64,000 nt of DNA from Sphingomonas canadensis (GCF_026013525.1 NZ_JAPDRA010000004.1:288412-352411); one strand, 5' to 3'. Shown: positions 28,413-37,610, counted from the stretch's first letter. Numbers and translations: made by a program. The notes: a model not told the origin generated them from the sequence alone.

Positions 28413-28814
28413 ATGGTGATTCGCGTACTCGCCTCGATCGCTTGCGCCGCCCTGCTGGGCGCCGCGGCCCCGCCGCCCGCCCAGGGGCTGGAGGGCAATT
28501 GGCGCAACACGAAGAACAGCATCCACCTGAAGGTTCAGGCATGCGGCCCCGCGCTGTGCGGCACCGTGACCTGGGCCGCGGACAAGCAGCGCGAAAAGGC
28601 GCGCAAGGGCAGCGGCCGCGATCTGCTGGGCGCGCAACTGCTGACCGGGCTGAAGCGCGCGCGCGACGGGAGCTGGCAGGGCAAGGTCTTCCTGCCCGCC
28701 GCGAACGTCCATGGCACCGCCACCGTCCGCCAGGTGAACGACAGCACGATCGAGGTTTCGGGCTGCACGCTGATGGGCCTGCTGTGCAAGACGCAGCACT
28801 GGCACCGCTTCTGA
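28413..28814 (+). CDS. DUF2147-like small secreted protein
   Basis: A 133-residue protein with a signal peptide (MVIRVLASIACAALLGAAAP). The mature domain starts GLEGNWRNTKNSIHLKVQAC and continues CGTVTWAADKQREKA, the DUF2147 pattern (a lipocalin-like beta domain), ending in CTLMGLLCKTQHWHRF. Four cysteines probably pair. The function is unknown; relatives are periplasmic. A TTG three codons upstream is an alternative start, but the ATG sits correctly behind TTGGAGA. Confidence 0.8.
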   Translation: MVIRVLASIACAALLGAAAPPPAQGLEGNWRNTKNSIHLKVQACGPALCGTVTWAADKQREKARKGSGRDLLGAQLLTGLKRARDGSWQGKVFLPAANVHGTATVRQVNDSTIEVSGCTLMGLLCKTQHWHRF

Positions 28815-28855
28815 TCCGCCGGCGCCTGTTTCAGCCGGGCTGAACGCTTCCCGCG

Positions 28856-29869
28856 CTATCCCGCGCCCTTTGCGATCAGGCTTTCGGCGCAATCGGCGAT
28901 GCTGTCCTCCACGGGCCGGGGCTTCCAGCCGAGCAGTTCCTGCGCCTTGGCGGAGCTGTAGGTGTTGCTGTGGCCCAGGCTGGGCGTGACATAGCGCAGC
29001 GCCGGATCGAACAGCGACATCAGCCGCACCACCCAGTCCGGGATGCCGCGCCGGGGCACCTTGGCGGCGCGCGGGCCGAGCCGTTCGCGCAGGATACGCG
29101 CGATCTCCGCCATCCAGCGAAAGCCGGTTGCGGCGATGAAGCGCTCGCCCGCCGCCTGGGGCATCGTCATCGCGCGGATGTGCAGGTCCGCCACGTCGCG
29201 CACGTCGGTAAGCGTGAAGCCGATCCGCGCCGTTCCCGGCAGCTTGCCCGACAGCAGGCGCGACACGACCTGGACCGATCCCAGATTCTCCGCCGTCAGC
29301 ACCGGGCCGATCACCATGCTGGGCAGCACGGTGGCCAGCTCCATGCCGTCGCCCTCGGCCGCCACCAGCTCCCAGGCGGCGCGTTCGGCGATCGTCTTCG
29401 CCTCGCGATAGGCGTGGACGCCGCGCCGCGTAAGATCGGTCCAGTGCGTCTCGTCGCGCACCTCCTCGGTGCCGATGCCGCCCGCCGCGGCGACCGACGA
29501 GGTGAGCACCGTGCGCTTCACGCCCGCGCGGATCGCGGCGCGCAGCACATGGATGGTGCCTTCGCGCGCGGGGACGATCAGCACGTCCGGGTCCTTCACC
29601 ACGCCCGTGCCCAGCGGCGATGCGACATGGAGCACATAATCGCACCCCGCCACGGCCGCGTCCCAGCCGTCCGCGCTGGTCAGTTCGGCGGCGAAGAAGC
29701 TCAGCCGCCCGCCGGGGTCCACCTCGCCCGCGATCGCCGCGCGCACCGCCGCCTCCTTAGACAGGCTGCGCAGCGTGGTGCGGACCGTATAGCCGCGCCG
29801 CAGCAGCTCGACGATGCACCAGCCGGCGATGTAGCCGCTGCCGCCCGTGACCAATACCGTTTCCGCCAT
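28856..29869 (-). CDS. Extended SDR NAD(P)-dependent epimerase/dehydratase family protein
   Basis: A 337-residue Rossmann-fold enzyme. The nucleotide-binding loop is LVTGGSGYIAGWCIVELLRR at the N terminus. VLHVASPLGTG lies near residue 75, and the catalytic tyrosine and lysine are expected near HAYREAKTIAERAAWEL (Y-x3-K). The nearest families are dihydroflavonol-4-reductase-like and cinnamoyl-CoA-reductase-like SDRs, which reduce carbonyls; the substrate is unknown. The start at 29869 gives the loop at the usual distance from the N terminus. It is divergent from rsmE. Confidence 0.88.
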   Translation of the reverse strand: MAETVLVTGGSGYIAGWCIVELLRRGYTVRTTLRSLSKEAAVRAAIAGEVDPGGRLSFFAAELTSADGWDAAVAGCDYVLHVASPLGTGVVKDPDVLIVPAREGTIHVLRAAIRAGVKRTVLTSSVAAAGGIGTEEVRDETHWTDLTRRGVHAYREAKTIAERAAWELVAAEGDGMELATVLPSMVIGPVLTAENLGSVQVVSRLLSGKLPGTARIGFTLTDVRDVADLHIRAMTMPQAAGERFIAATGFRWMAEIARILRERLGPRAAKVPRRGIPDWVVRLMSLFDPALRYVTPSLGHSNTYSSAKAQELLGWKPRPVEDSIADCAESLIAKGAG

Positions 29870-29916
29870 GGCAATTCCCCTCGCGCCCACGATAGCGTGC
29901 GGCTAGGGCTGGCGCC

Positions 29917-30660
29917 ATGCCCGCCACGCCCGCCTGGCCGCCCGATTCGACGCCGCGCCTGTTCGTCGAGGCCGCGCTGGAACAGGGCGCGATGCTGCGC
30001 ATCGAAGGCGCGCAGGCGCATTATCTGGTCTCTGTGATGCGGATGAAGGCGGACGATCCCGTCCGCCTGTTCGACGATCGCAGCGGCGAATGGCTGGCGA
30101 TCGCGCGCGAGGTGCGCAAGCGCGACCTGACCGTGGAGATCGCCGAACGGCTGCGCCCGCGCGAGGAGGTGCCCGACCTGTGGCTGTGCGCCGCGCCGAT
30201 CAAGAAGGGCCGGATCGACTGGGTGGCGGAAAAGGCGTGCGAGCTGGGCGTCGCGCGGCTGGTGCCGGTGCTGACGCGGCGGACGGTTGTGGACCGGCTG
30301 AACCTGGAAAGGCTGCGCGCACACATGATCGAGGCGGCCGAGCAATGCGGCCGCACCGCGCTGCCCGAACTGGCCGGGCCGGTGAAGCTGGCGGCGCTGC
30401 TGAAGGACTGGCCGGCCGAGCGCGCGCTGTTCTTCGCCGACGAAACCGGCGGCGTGCCCGCGGCCCGCGCCTTCGCCGCGCATGCCGGGCCGGCTGCGAT
30501 CCTGATCGGTCCGGAGGGCGGATTCGATGCCGATGAGCGCGAGGCGATCCGCGCGCTGCCGCAGGCGGTGGGGATCGGCCTGGGCCCCCGCATCCTGCGC
30601 GCGGAGACGGCCGCCGCCGCCGCCGTGGCGCTGTGGATGGGCGCCGCGGGCGACTGGTGA
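29917..30660 (+). CDS. rsmE: 16S rRNA (uracil1498-N3)-methyltransferase RsmE
   Basis: A 247-residue SPOUT-class methyltransferase that methylates U1498 of 16S rRNA. The N-terminal PUA-like domain (residues ~10-80, AHYLVSVMRMKADDPVRLFD) is followed by the knotted catalytic domain with KKGRIDWVAEKACELGV, AILIGPEGGFDADEREAI and LGPRILRAETAAAAAV, the last two forming the SAM-binding knot. Length and motifs are typical. It directly precedes gshA, as is common in alphaproteobacteria. Confidence 0.95.
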   Translation: MPATPAWPPDSTPRLFVEAALEQGAMLRIEGAQAHYLVSVMRMKADDPVRLFDDRSGEWLAIAREVRKRDLTVEIAERLRPREEVPDLWLCAAPIKKGRIDWVAEKACELGVARLVPVLTRRTVVDRLNLERLRAHMIEAAEQCGRTALPELAGPVKLAALLKDWPAERALFFADETGGVPAARAFAAHAGPAAILIGPEGGFDADEREAIRALPQAVGIGLGPRILRAETAAAAAVALWMGAAGDW

Positions 30661-30748
30661 GCGGGCCGCCGGCGGCCGCATTTCCGCACCTGCGCACCCC
30701 CAATGATCCCACTGGCACTTTTCTTTACCGATCGGTATGGAGCCGCGC

Positions 30749-32122
30749 ATGAGCACGAAGACGGCCACCGACAGCGACGCACCCGTCATCGAGCATCGCT
30801 CTCAATTGATTGACTATTTCGCCCGCGGCGAGAAGCCGGCGGAACGCTGGCGAATCGGCACCGAGCATGAGAAATTCGTGTTCCGGACCGGGGACCGCCG
30901 TGCGCCGTCCTATGACGAGCCGGGCGGCATCCGCGACCTGCTGATGGCGCTTACCGAATATGGCTGGAAGCCGGTCGAGGAGAACGGCAACGTCATTGCG
31001 CTGGCGGGGCCGGACGGCAATGTCAGCCTGGAGCCCGCGGGCCAGCTCGAGCTTTCGGGCGCCCCGCTGGAGAACCTGCACCAGACCTGCGCCGAGACCG
31101 GGCGCCACCTGAACCAGGTGAAGGCGGTGGGCGAAAAGCTGGGCCTGGGCTTCCTGGGCCTGGGCATGTGGCCGGACAAGACGCGCGAAGAGCTGCCCGT
31201 CATGCCCAAGGGCCGCTACGCCATCATGCTGCGCCACATGCCGCGCGTCGGCAGCCTGGGGCTGGACATGATGCTGCGCACCTGCACGATCCAGGTGAAC
31301 CTGGATTATGCGTCCGAAGCGGACATGGCCAAGAAGTTCCGCGTCGGCCTGGCGCTCCAGCCGCTGGCCACCGCGCTGTTCGCCAATTCGCCCTTCACCG
31401 AGCGCAAGCCCAACGGCTTCCTCAGCTTCCGCAGCAACATCTGGTCGGATACCGATCCGGCGCGCACGGGCATGCTGCCCTTCGTGTTCGAACAGGGCTT
31501 CGGATACGAACGCTATGCCGACTATGCGCTCGATGTGCCGATGTACTTCGTCTACCGCGACGGCCGCTACATCGACGCGGCCGGGCTCAGCTTCCGCGAC
31601 TTCCTGAAGGGCGAACTGCCGGCCCTGCCCGGCGAGCTGCCGACGATCGACGACTGGGCCGATCATCTCTCCACCGCCTTCCCCGAGGTGCGGCTGAAGA
31701 CCTTCCTGGAGATGCGCGGCGCCGATGGCGGCCCGTGGGACCGGATCTGCGCGCTGCCCGCGCTGTGGGTCGGCCTGCTGTACGATCAGGGCGCGCTGGA
31801 TGCGGCGTGGGACCTGGTCAGGGACTGGTCGATGGAAGACCGCGAGACGCTGCGCAGCGCGGTGCCGAAGCTGGCGCTGGATGCGCCGCTGCCCGGCGGC
31901 GGCAGGCTGAAGGACATCGCGGGCGAGGTGCTGGACATCGCGGGCGCGGGCCTTACCGCACGCGGCCGGCTCAACGCGGCAGGCGACAATGAAAGCGGCT
32001 TCCTGGACCCGCTGCGCGAGATCGTGCGCAGCGGCAAGGTCCCGGCAGCGGTGCTGCTCGACAAGTACCGCGGCGAGTGGGGCGGCAATCCCTGCGCGAT
32101 CTATGACGAGGCGCGGTTCTGA
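30749..32122 (+). CDS. gshA: Glutamate-cysteine ligase, plant/alphaproteobacterial type
   Basis: A 457-residue ATP-dependent enzyme making gamma-glutamylcysteine, the first step of glutathione synthesis. Motifs of the plant-like GCS2 branch: ERWRIGTEHEKFVF near residue 30, SLEPAGQLELSGAPL near residue 95, and MLRTCTIQVNLDYASEADMA near residue 178. The start 30749 has GGAG seven bases upstream; an ATG four codons earlier would lack a ribosome site. The last 22 bases overlap the 3' end of the convergent methyltransferase-like gene. Confidence 0.94.
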   Translation: MSTKTATDSDAPVIEHRSQLIDYFARGEKPAERWRIGTEHEKFVFRTGDRRAPSYDEPGGIRDLLMALTEYGWKPVEENGNVIALAGPDGNVSLEPAGQLELSGAPLENLHQTCAETGRHLNQVKAVGEKLGLGFLGLGMWPDKTREELPVMPKGRYAIMLRHMPRVGSLGLDMMLRTCTIQVNLDYASEADMAKKFRVGLALQPLATALFANSPFTERKPNGFLSFRSNIWSDTDPARTGMLPFVFEQGFGYERYADYALDVPMYFVYRDGRYIDAAGLSFRDFLKGELPALPGELPTIDDWADHLSTAFPEVRLKTFLEMRGADGGPWDRICALPALWVGLLYDQGALDAAWDLVRDWSMEDRETLRSAVPKLALDAPLPGGGRLKDIAGEVLDIAGAGLTARGRLNAAGDNESGFLDPLREIVRSGKVPAAVLLDKYRGEWGGNPCAIYDEARF

Positions 32123-33420
32123 CCCGTTAGCGCCTGCCTGGCCCGGGCGAAGGCGCGCGGCACCGGGCCGTGATCGCGCATCCAGCGGTCATATTGCTGA
32201 TAGGCCGGATCGGCGCCCAGATGCCGCTCCTCGGTCTTGGCCCGCCAGTAATAGACGCCGCTGACGATCGCCAGGATCGCGCTGTTGCGCGCGGCGTCGG
32301 TCCAGCTTCCGGTGGTGGCCAGGAAGGGCAAAGTCGATACCCACCAGAACAGGTTCTTGCTGAGATAGGCGGGGTGGCGGCTCCAGGCATAGGGGCCATG
32401 CGTCATCACGCCGCGATGCGTGAGGTTCGAGAAGCGCAGCCCGAACGCCACCGTCGCCCAGGCATAGATGCCCGTCAGCGCCACCAGCACCACGCCGAAC
32501 CCGGCGAGCACCCAATCGTGCCCCGCGAACCAATAGGTCCATTCGGCGGTGCCCGGATGATAATCGAGCGGCCCGCCATCGCCCATCAGCACGAAGGGCG
32601 GATAGCAGATCAGCGCCGCCGTCCATCCCGCAGCATAGGGGTTGGCGCTGCGGATATGCGAATCGAGCGGGCGGAGGGTGAGGATGTAGCCCGCCGTCGC
32701 GAAGGCCACGTCGATCACGAACATGAAGGTGATCAGCCAGTTGGTCAGCGCCACCGGATCGCGGAAGGTATCGCTCAGGTCCCAGCGGACGAACTCGCCG
32801 AAGCCCGGCGGCACAATGGCGAGCATGAAGGCCAGGAAGAAGCCCTTCACCGCCCAGCTCCGCAGATGGTTCCAGATCGCCTCGCGGTCGACCGGTTCCT
32901 TCGATCCCATCAGCCAGGCGCCCAGCATCCACGCGCCGTCGCGCGGCTGGACGAGCCGCCGGTCGAGCCACAGCACATAGGGGATGGAGGCCGCGAACAG
33001 CCACGGCGCCGCCATTTCGAAACACCACATGGCGAACGGGAAGTTGGCGTGCTGGCCCGTCCACCAGAAACGGCCGATGCCGTAGACGGCGGCGATGCCG
33101 CCCCAGGTTAGCCACAGCCCGGCCAGCTTGGTAAGGCTGATCTCCAGGCTCTCGCGCCACGGACGCCGCAGCGCCCAGTCTATCCCGGTGGAAGGGTTGC
33201 GGTGGACGCGATCGATGAACAGCGACCACAGCACCATCGGCAGCGCCACCGCCGCCACATTGACCAGCGCCGAATAGGGGCCGTCCAGGCCATAGCGGCG
33301 GGCCACGGCGATCCACAGCACCATCCCCGCCAGCCCCGCGAAGCCCACCATGCCGCTGACCGCAGAGGCCGGGCGCGGATCGGCCTTTGCCTGAAGGGCC
33401 AGGGCGGGATCGTGATACAT
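32101..33420 (-). CDS. Isoprenylcysteine methyltransferase-like membrane protein
   Basis: A 439-residue polytopic membrane protein with about ten helices. The C-terminal quarter carries the ICMT/phospholipid-methyltransferase signature (HGPYAWSRHPAYLSKNLFWW near residue 345, then EERHLGADPAYQQYDRW near 410), where the RHP and E-R residues bind SAM in known members. The long N-terminal region with NHLRSWAVKGFFLAFMLAIV is unlike short ICMT proteins and is unexplained. The methyl acceptor is unknown. The start at 33420 (MYHDPALALQ) avoids an arginine-rich extension. It is divergent from an M61 peptidase. Confidence 0.8.
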   Translation of the reverse strand: MYHDPALALQAKADPRPASAVSGMVGFAGLAGMVLWIAVARRYGLDGPYSALVNVAAVALPMVLWSLFIDRVHRNPSTGIDWALRRPWRESLEISLTKLAGLWLTWGGIAAVYGIGRFWWTGQHANFPFAMWCFEMAAPWLFAASIPYVLWLDRRLVQPRDGAWMLGAWLMGSKEPVDREAIWNHLRSWAVKGFFLAFMLAIVPPGFGEFVRWDLSDTFRDPVALTNWLITFMFVIDVAFATAGYILTLRPLDSHIRSANPYAAGWTAALICYPPFVLMGDGGPLDYHPGTAEWTYWFAGHDWVLAGFGVVLVALTGIYAWATVAFGLRFSNLTHRGVMTHGPYAWSRHPAYLSKNLFWWVSTLPFLATTGSWTDAARNSAILAIVSGVYYWRAKTEERHLGADPAYQQYDRWMRDHGPVPRAFARARQALTGQNRASS

Positions 33421-33557
33421 GCGCGCCGGGATAGGCCCGGAATGGTTAGCGAGCCGTAAAGGATCGCCGCAGGTTTCGCCCCGCCACGGGTTTACCTTCA
33501 CCGCCGCAGCCGCTTAACTGGGGCATCCCATCCTTTGCGTACAGGCTTACCCATCCG

Positions 33558-35459
33558 ATGATCCGCGCAACCCTTTTCGCAGCGCTGCTGCTCGCCCCCT
33601 CGCTCCCCGCGCTGGCCCAGACCCAAAATTCGCTGCCCCACCCCAGCGAGTACGACAGCCGCATCCCGGAGGCGCGCAACACCGATTATCCCGGCACGAT
33701 GACGCTGGATATCGACGCCACCGACGTCCAGCGCGGCATCTTCCGCGTGAAGCAGGCGATCCCGGTGGCGAAGGCCGGGCATATGGTGCTGCTGTTCCCC
33801 GAATGGTTGCCCGGCAACCACGCCCCGCGCGGCCAGATCGAGAAGCTGACCGGCCTGAAGATCCGCGCGGGCGGCAAGGAGCTGGCCTGGCGGCGCGATT
33901 CGGTGGAGGTCTTCGCCTTCCACATCGACGTGCCTGCGGGCGCGAAGAAACTGGAGCTTGAGTTCCAGTTCGTCTCCGCCACCGCATCCAACCAGGGCCG
34001 CATCGTGATGGCGCCGATGATGCTCAACCTTCAGTGGCAATCGATGAGCCTCTATCCGGCCGGCTATTTCACGCGGCGCATCCCGGTGCAGGCGACGGTT
34101 CGCTATCCGGAGGGGTGGACCGCGGTTTCGGCCCTGCCCGCCAAAGCCAGCGGCGCGACCTACAGCTATCAGAAGACCGATTACGACACGCTGGTCGATT
34201 CGCCCGTGTTCGCCGGCCGCTGGTATCGCGAATGGGCGCTTTCGCCCGATGTGGACCTCAACGTCTTCGCCGACGATCCCAAGGAGCTGGAGGCCAAGCC
34301 CGAACAGATCGAGAAGCACCGCGAGCTGGTGCGCCAGGCCCAGGCGCTGTTCGGCGCGCAGCATTTCGACAAATATGAGTTCCTGCTCGCCATCTCCAGC
34401 GAGCTGGGCGGAATCGGGCTGGAGCATCACCGCAGCTCCGAGAACCAGGTCGATCCCGGCTATTTCACCGATTGGGACGCGGGGCCGGGCGAACGCAACC
34501 TGCTACCCCACGAATATACCCATAGCTGGGCGGGCAAGTTCCGCCGCCCCGCGGGCATCTGGACCCCCGATTTCCGCACGCCGATGCGCGGCGAGCTGTT
34601 GTGGGCCTATGAGGGGCTGGACCAGTTCTGGGGCTATGTCCTCGGATCGCGTTCGGGCCTGTTCAGCACGCAGGAGACGCTGGACGCGCTGGCCGCCATC
34701 GCCGCCGGGCTGGACAACCGGCCGGCGCGCACCTGGCGCCCGCTGGCGGATACCGGATTCGACCCGGTGCTTTCGGCGCGGCGGCCCAAGCCCTGGGTGA
34801 GCTGGCAGCGGTCCGAGGATTATTACAACGAGGGGCTGCTGATCTGGCTGGAGGCCGATTCGATCCTGCGAGCCAAAAGCGGCGGCACGAAATCGATGGA
34901 CGATTTCGCCCGCGCCTTCCTGGGCATCAACGATCGCGACTGGGGCGTCGTCACCTTCGAGATGGAGGACGTCGCCCGCACCCTCAACGCGATCGTGCCC
35001 TATGACTGGATGACCTTCCTGAAACAGCGGACCGAGGGGCTGAGCGATCGCGCGCCGCTCGCCGGGCTGACCGGCAACGGCTATCGCCTGGTCTACACCG
35101 ACGAGCCCACGCCCTGGTTCAAGAGCAACGACAAGCGCCGCAACCAGACCGACCTCAGCTATTCGATCGGCCTGGTGCTGGGCCGCGGCGGCGCCATCGC
35201 GTCGGTCACCTGGGACAGTCCGGCGTTCGAGGCCGGGCTGGACCTGGGCGACGAGCTGATCGCGGTCAACGGCATGGCCTTTACCGCCGACCGGCTGAAG
35301 GACGCGATCCGCGCCAAAGAGCCGGTGAAGCTGATCGTCAAAAGCGGCGACCGGATTCGCGAGCTGGCCATCGACTATCGCGGAGGGCTGCGCTATCCGC
35401 GGCTCGAAAAGATCGGCGAGGGAGAGGCCGGCTTGGACAGGTTGCTAGCGCCACGCTGA
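33558..35459 (+). CDS. M61 family metallopeptidase (glycyl aminopeptidase-like) with PDZ domain
   Basis: A 633-residue periplasmic or secreted peptidase with signal peptide (MIRATLFAALLLAPSLPALA). The zinc motif HEYTH lies near residue 318 in LLPHEYTHSWAGKFRRP, followed by the family glutamate in LLWAYEGLDQFWGY. A C-terminal PDZ domain (WDSPAFEAGLDLGDELIAVN, residues ~545-610) is standard for M61. It releases N-terminal residues from peptides; the known prototype from Sphingomonas prefers Gly and Ala. It lies 32 bases upstream of ppa. Confidence 0.93.
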   Translation: MIRATLFAALLLAPSLPALAQTQNSLPHPSEYDSRIPEARNTDYPGTMTLDIDATDVQRGIFRVKQAIPVAKAGHMVLLFPEWLPGNHAPRGQIEKLTGLKIRAGGKELAWRRDSVEVFAFHIDVPAGAKKLELEFQFVSATASNQGRIVMAPMMLNLQWQSMSLYPAGYFTRRIPVQATVRYPEGWTAVSALPAKASGATYSYQKTDYDTLVDSPVFAGRWYREWALSPDVDLNVFADDPKELEAKPEQIEKHRELVRQAQALFGAQHFDKYEFLLAISSELGGIGLEHHRSSENQVDPGYFTDWDAGPGERNLLPHEYTHSWAGKFRRPAGIWTPDFRTPMRGELLWAYEGLDQFWGYVLGSRSGLFSTQETLDALAAIAAGLDNRPARTWRPLADTGFDPVLSARRPKPWVSWQRSEDYYNEGLLIWLEADSILRAKSGGTKSMDDFARAFLGINDRDWGVVTFEMEDVARTLNAIVPYDWMTFLKQRTEGLSDRAPLAGLTGNGYRLVYTDEPTPWFKSNDKRRNQTDLSYSIGLVLGRGGAIASVTWDSPAFEAGLDLGDELIAVNGMAFTADRLKDAIRAKEPVKLIVKSGDRIRELAIDYRGGLRYPRLEKIGEGEAGLDRLLAPR

Positions 35460-35491
35460 GGCGCACTCCGCCAGACTAAGGAAGTGAATTC

Positions 35492-36034
35492 ATGCGCATC
35501 GATATGGTGCCGGTGGGGGATAACCCGCCGCACAGCCTGAACGTCATCATCGAAGTTCCGACCGGCGGCGAGCCGGTGAAGTATGAATTCGACAAGGAAT
35601 CCGGCGCGCTGTTCGTCGACCGGATCCTGCACACGCCGATGCGCTATCCGGCGAACTATGGCTTCGTGCCGCACACGCTGTCGCCCGATGGCGATCCGCT
35701 CGACGCGCTGGTGATCGCGCGCTCGCCGTTCATCCCGGGCTGCGTCGTGCGCGCGCGCCCGATCGCGGTGCTGAAGCTGGAAGATGAGCATGGCGGCGAC
35801 GAAAAGCTGATCTGCGTGCCGGTGGACACCACCTTCCCCTATTACACCGACGTGGGCGAGCGCCAGGATCTGCCGACGATCGTGCTCCAGCAGATCGAGC
35901 ACTTCTTCAAGCATTACAAGGACCTGGAGACCGAGAAGTGGGTCCGCATCGGCGAATGGGGCGATGCGGAGGAGGCACGCCGCATCGTGCTCGAGGCGAT
36001 CGAGGCGGCCAAGCGCGCGAAGGAAGCCGCCTGA
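35492..36034 (+). CDS. ppa: Inorganic pyrophosphatase
   Basis: A 180-residue soluble family I pyrophosphatase that hydrolyses PPi to drive biosynthesis. Metal and substrate residues lie in VPTGGEPVKYEFDKESGALF, DRILHTPMRYPANYGFVPHT, and the signature DGDPLDALV (three aspartates, near residues 66-74). KWVRIGEWGDAEEA closes the fold. The sequence is complete and of normal length. A second, membrane-bound proton-pumping pyrophosphatase (hppA) is encoded at 59-61 kb. Confidence 0.97.
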   Translation: MRIDMVPVGDNPPHSLNVIIEVPTGGEPVKYEFDKESGALFVDRILHTPMRYPANYGFVPHTLSPDGDPLDALVIARSPFIPGCVVRARPIAVLKLEDEHGGDEKLICVPVDTTFPYYTDVGERQDLPTIVLQQIEHFFKHYKDLETEKWVRIGEWGDAEEARRIVLEAIEAAKRAKEAA

Positions 36035-36066
36035 ACGCCCTCCACGCCTGGCGCCGCGCCGCGGCG

Positions 36067-36705
36067 GTGGGCGTGGCGGCGCTGCTCGTCTCACGCGGGT
36101 TCGCGATGATTCCGGGAATGGCGAGCTGCGGCACCAGCGGCGGGGCCGAACCGGTCCTGTCGCTGGAGTTCGCGCGCGATGCGGGAGAGGCGGCGCGGCT
36201 GACCGCCGCCGCCGCCTGCCGCGGGGCGCAGCGATCCGGGCTGTGGCTCGACATGCTGGCCTTCATCCCCGCCTATGGGCTGTTCGTGCTGCTGACGGCG
36301 CGGGCGGTACGCGGGGCGGCGCCGCCGCTGGCGCTGGCCGCATCGGCGGCGATCGTCGCGGCGGCGGCCGCCGACGTGGTCGAGAACCTGCTGCTGTTCG
36401 AAACGCTGGAACCCGGGGCGATCTCCTTCGCACTGCTGGGCACGATGGTGCGCGCCAAGTTCGCGCTGATCGCGCTGGCGGAGATGATGCTGGGCGCGGC
36501 GCTGCTATGGCGCGGCGCGCTTCCCGGCCGCGCCGCGGGCGCGGTGGCCGCGGCGGGCGGGTTGCTCAGCGCCGTGCTGCTGGCGGCTGATCCGCTCAAT
36601 CCCAACATGATCGGCGGCAGCGCGCTGGCGCTGATGGCGCTGCTGGCGGCCGCCGTCACCGGCGCCTTCCGCCCCGCACTGGTGCTGCGGCAGGGCTGGC
36701 GCTAG
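36067..36705 (+). CDS. Polytopic membrane protein, unknown function
   Basis: A hydrophobic protein of about 212 residues with six or seven membrane segments (for example MLAFIPAYGLFVLLTARAV, LALAASAAIVAAAAADVVEN, FALIALAEMMLGAALLW). I do not recognise the family. The start is uncertain: there is no ATG before the first helix, and GTGs at 36067 and 36073 are candidates; the open frame runs back into ppa. A conserved-looking AADVVENLLLFETLEPG loop holds two acidic residues next to a helix. It lies 32 bases after ppa. Confidence 0.6.
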   Translation: MGVAALLVSRGFAMIPGMASCGTSGGAEPVLSLEFARDAGEAARLTAAAACRGAQRSGLWLDMLAFIPAYGLFVLLTARAVRGAAPPLALAASAAIVAAAAADVVENLLLFETLEPGAISFALLGTMVRAKFALIALAEMMLGAALLWRGALPGRAAGAVAAAGGLLSAVLLAADPLNPNMIGGSALALMALLAAAVTGAFRPALVLRQGWR

Positions 36706-36725
36706 AATCTCTCCTGTTTGGGCGG

Positions 36726-36801
36726 CCCCAGCCCGCTCCCCCACCCGGGCACCCATAGAATATACTGGCGTTGGGTGGCCAGATGGGGGAGCGGGCCGGG
36801 G
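36726..36801. repeat. Large imperfect inverted repeat upstream of the DUF1345 gene
   Basis: Arms of 18 bases (36726-36743 and 36784-36801) match at 17 of 18 positions around a 40-base centre that includes the AT-rich ATAGAATATACTGG. The arm sequence recurs as a single unit before ligA (5498-5513). The centre could hold the promoter of the next gene. Confidence 0.6.
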
Positions 36802-36855
36802 CAGATTCCGTCAAGGGCGGACGGACTCCGGGCTGTTCCGCATCGGGAGGTTGCG

Positions 36856-37503
36856 ATGGGCAAGCGCACGCACCGCTGGAGCATCGGCAACCTGATCGCG
36901 CCGCCGCGCTTCCTGTTGTTCGCCGCAGCCTTCGCCGGGCTCGGCTATTGGCTGTATCCGCAATTCGGCCTGCGCATGGGGCTGATGCTGGCGTTCGACG
37001 GCGCGGCCGCGCTGTTCCTGATCGCCTGCCTGCCGCTGCTGCGCCACGAATCGGAGCGGATGCGGATCTCCGCCTGCCGCAACGACGCCAATCGCGCCAC
37101 GCTGCTGCTGATCACGGGGGCGGTATCGCTGGTGATCCTGGCGGCGATCGCGTCGATCCTGATGCAGCAGGGCGAACGGCACCCGCAGGAGCTGGCGCTG
37201 ATCGTCGGCACGCTGGCGCTGAGCTGGGTGTTCAGCAATGTGATCTACACGCTGCACTATGCCCATCTCTTCTATCGCGAGGCCGACGGGCGCGACGCGG
37301 GCGGGCTGACCTTTCCCGAAACGCCGGAACCCGATTATTCGGACTTCGTCTATTTCGCCTTCTGCCTGGGCATGACCTTCCAGACATCGGACGTGACGGT
37401 CACCCAGACGCCGATGCGCCGCGCCGTGACCTTTCACTGCATGGCGGCGTTCGTGTTCAACCTGGGCGTGATCGCGTTCACGATCAACGTGCTGGGCGGC
37501 TAG
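36856..37503 (+). CDS. DUF1345 family membrane protein
   Basis: A 215-residue membrane protein with five or six helices, starting MGKRTHRWSIGNLIAPPRFL and preceded by GGGAGG. The DUF1345 signature is WVFSNVIYTLHYAHLFYREA near residues 120-140, then PDYSDFVYFAFCLGMTFQTS and DVTVTQTPMRRAVTFHCMAA. The family is widespread and uncharacterised; the strongly conserved polar residues within helices suggest a channel or transporter-like role. Earlier in-frame codons extend into the inverted repeat and were rejected. Confidence 0.88.
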   Translation: MGKRTHRWSIGNLIAPPRFLLFAAAFAGLGYWLYPQFGLRMGLMLAFDGAAALFLIACLPLLRHESERMRISACRNDANRATLLLITGAVSLVILAAIASILMQQGERHPQELALIVGTLALSWVFSNVIYTLHYAHLFYREADGRDAGGLTFPETPEPDYSDFVYFAFCLGMTFQTSDVTVTQTPMRRAVTFHCMAAFVFNLGVIAFTINVLGG

Positions 37504-37527
37504 GGGCGCGCACGTCCCGTCTGACCC

Positions 37528-37610
37528 GTTCGCCCTGAGCTCGTCGAAGGGCATCTCACCGCGTGCGATACGCCCTTGGATGGCCGCCCTTCGACATGCT
37601 CAGCGCGAAC
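37528..37610. repeat. Palindromic intergenic element, copy 1
   Basis: Two 25-base arms (37528-37552 and 37586-37610) are inverted copies sharing the core GTCGAAGGGC and GTTCGC-CTGAGC, around a 33-base centre. It lies between convergent genes (DUF1345 and TfoX-like). A second copy at 50.3 kb also lies between convergent genes. The core belongs to a dispersed palindrome I associate with sphingomonad genomes; a role in termination is inferred. Confidence 0.75.
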
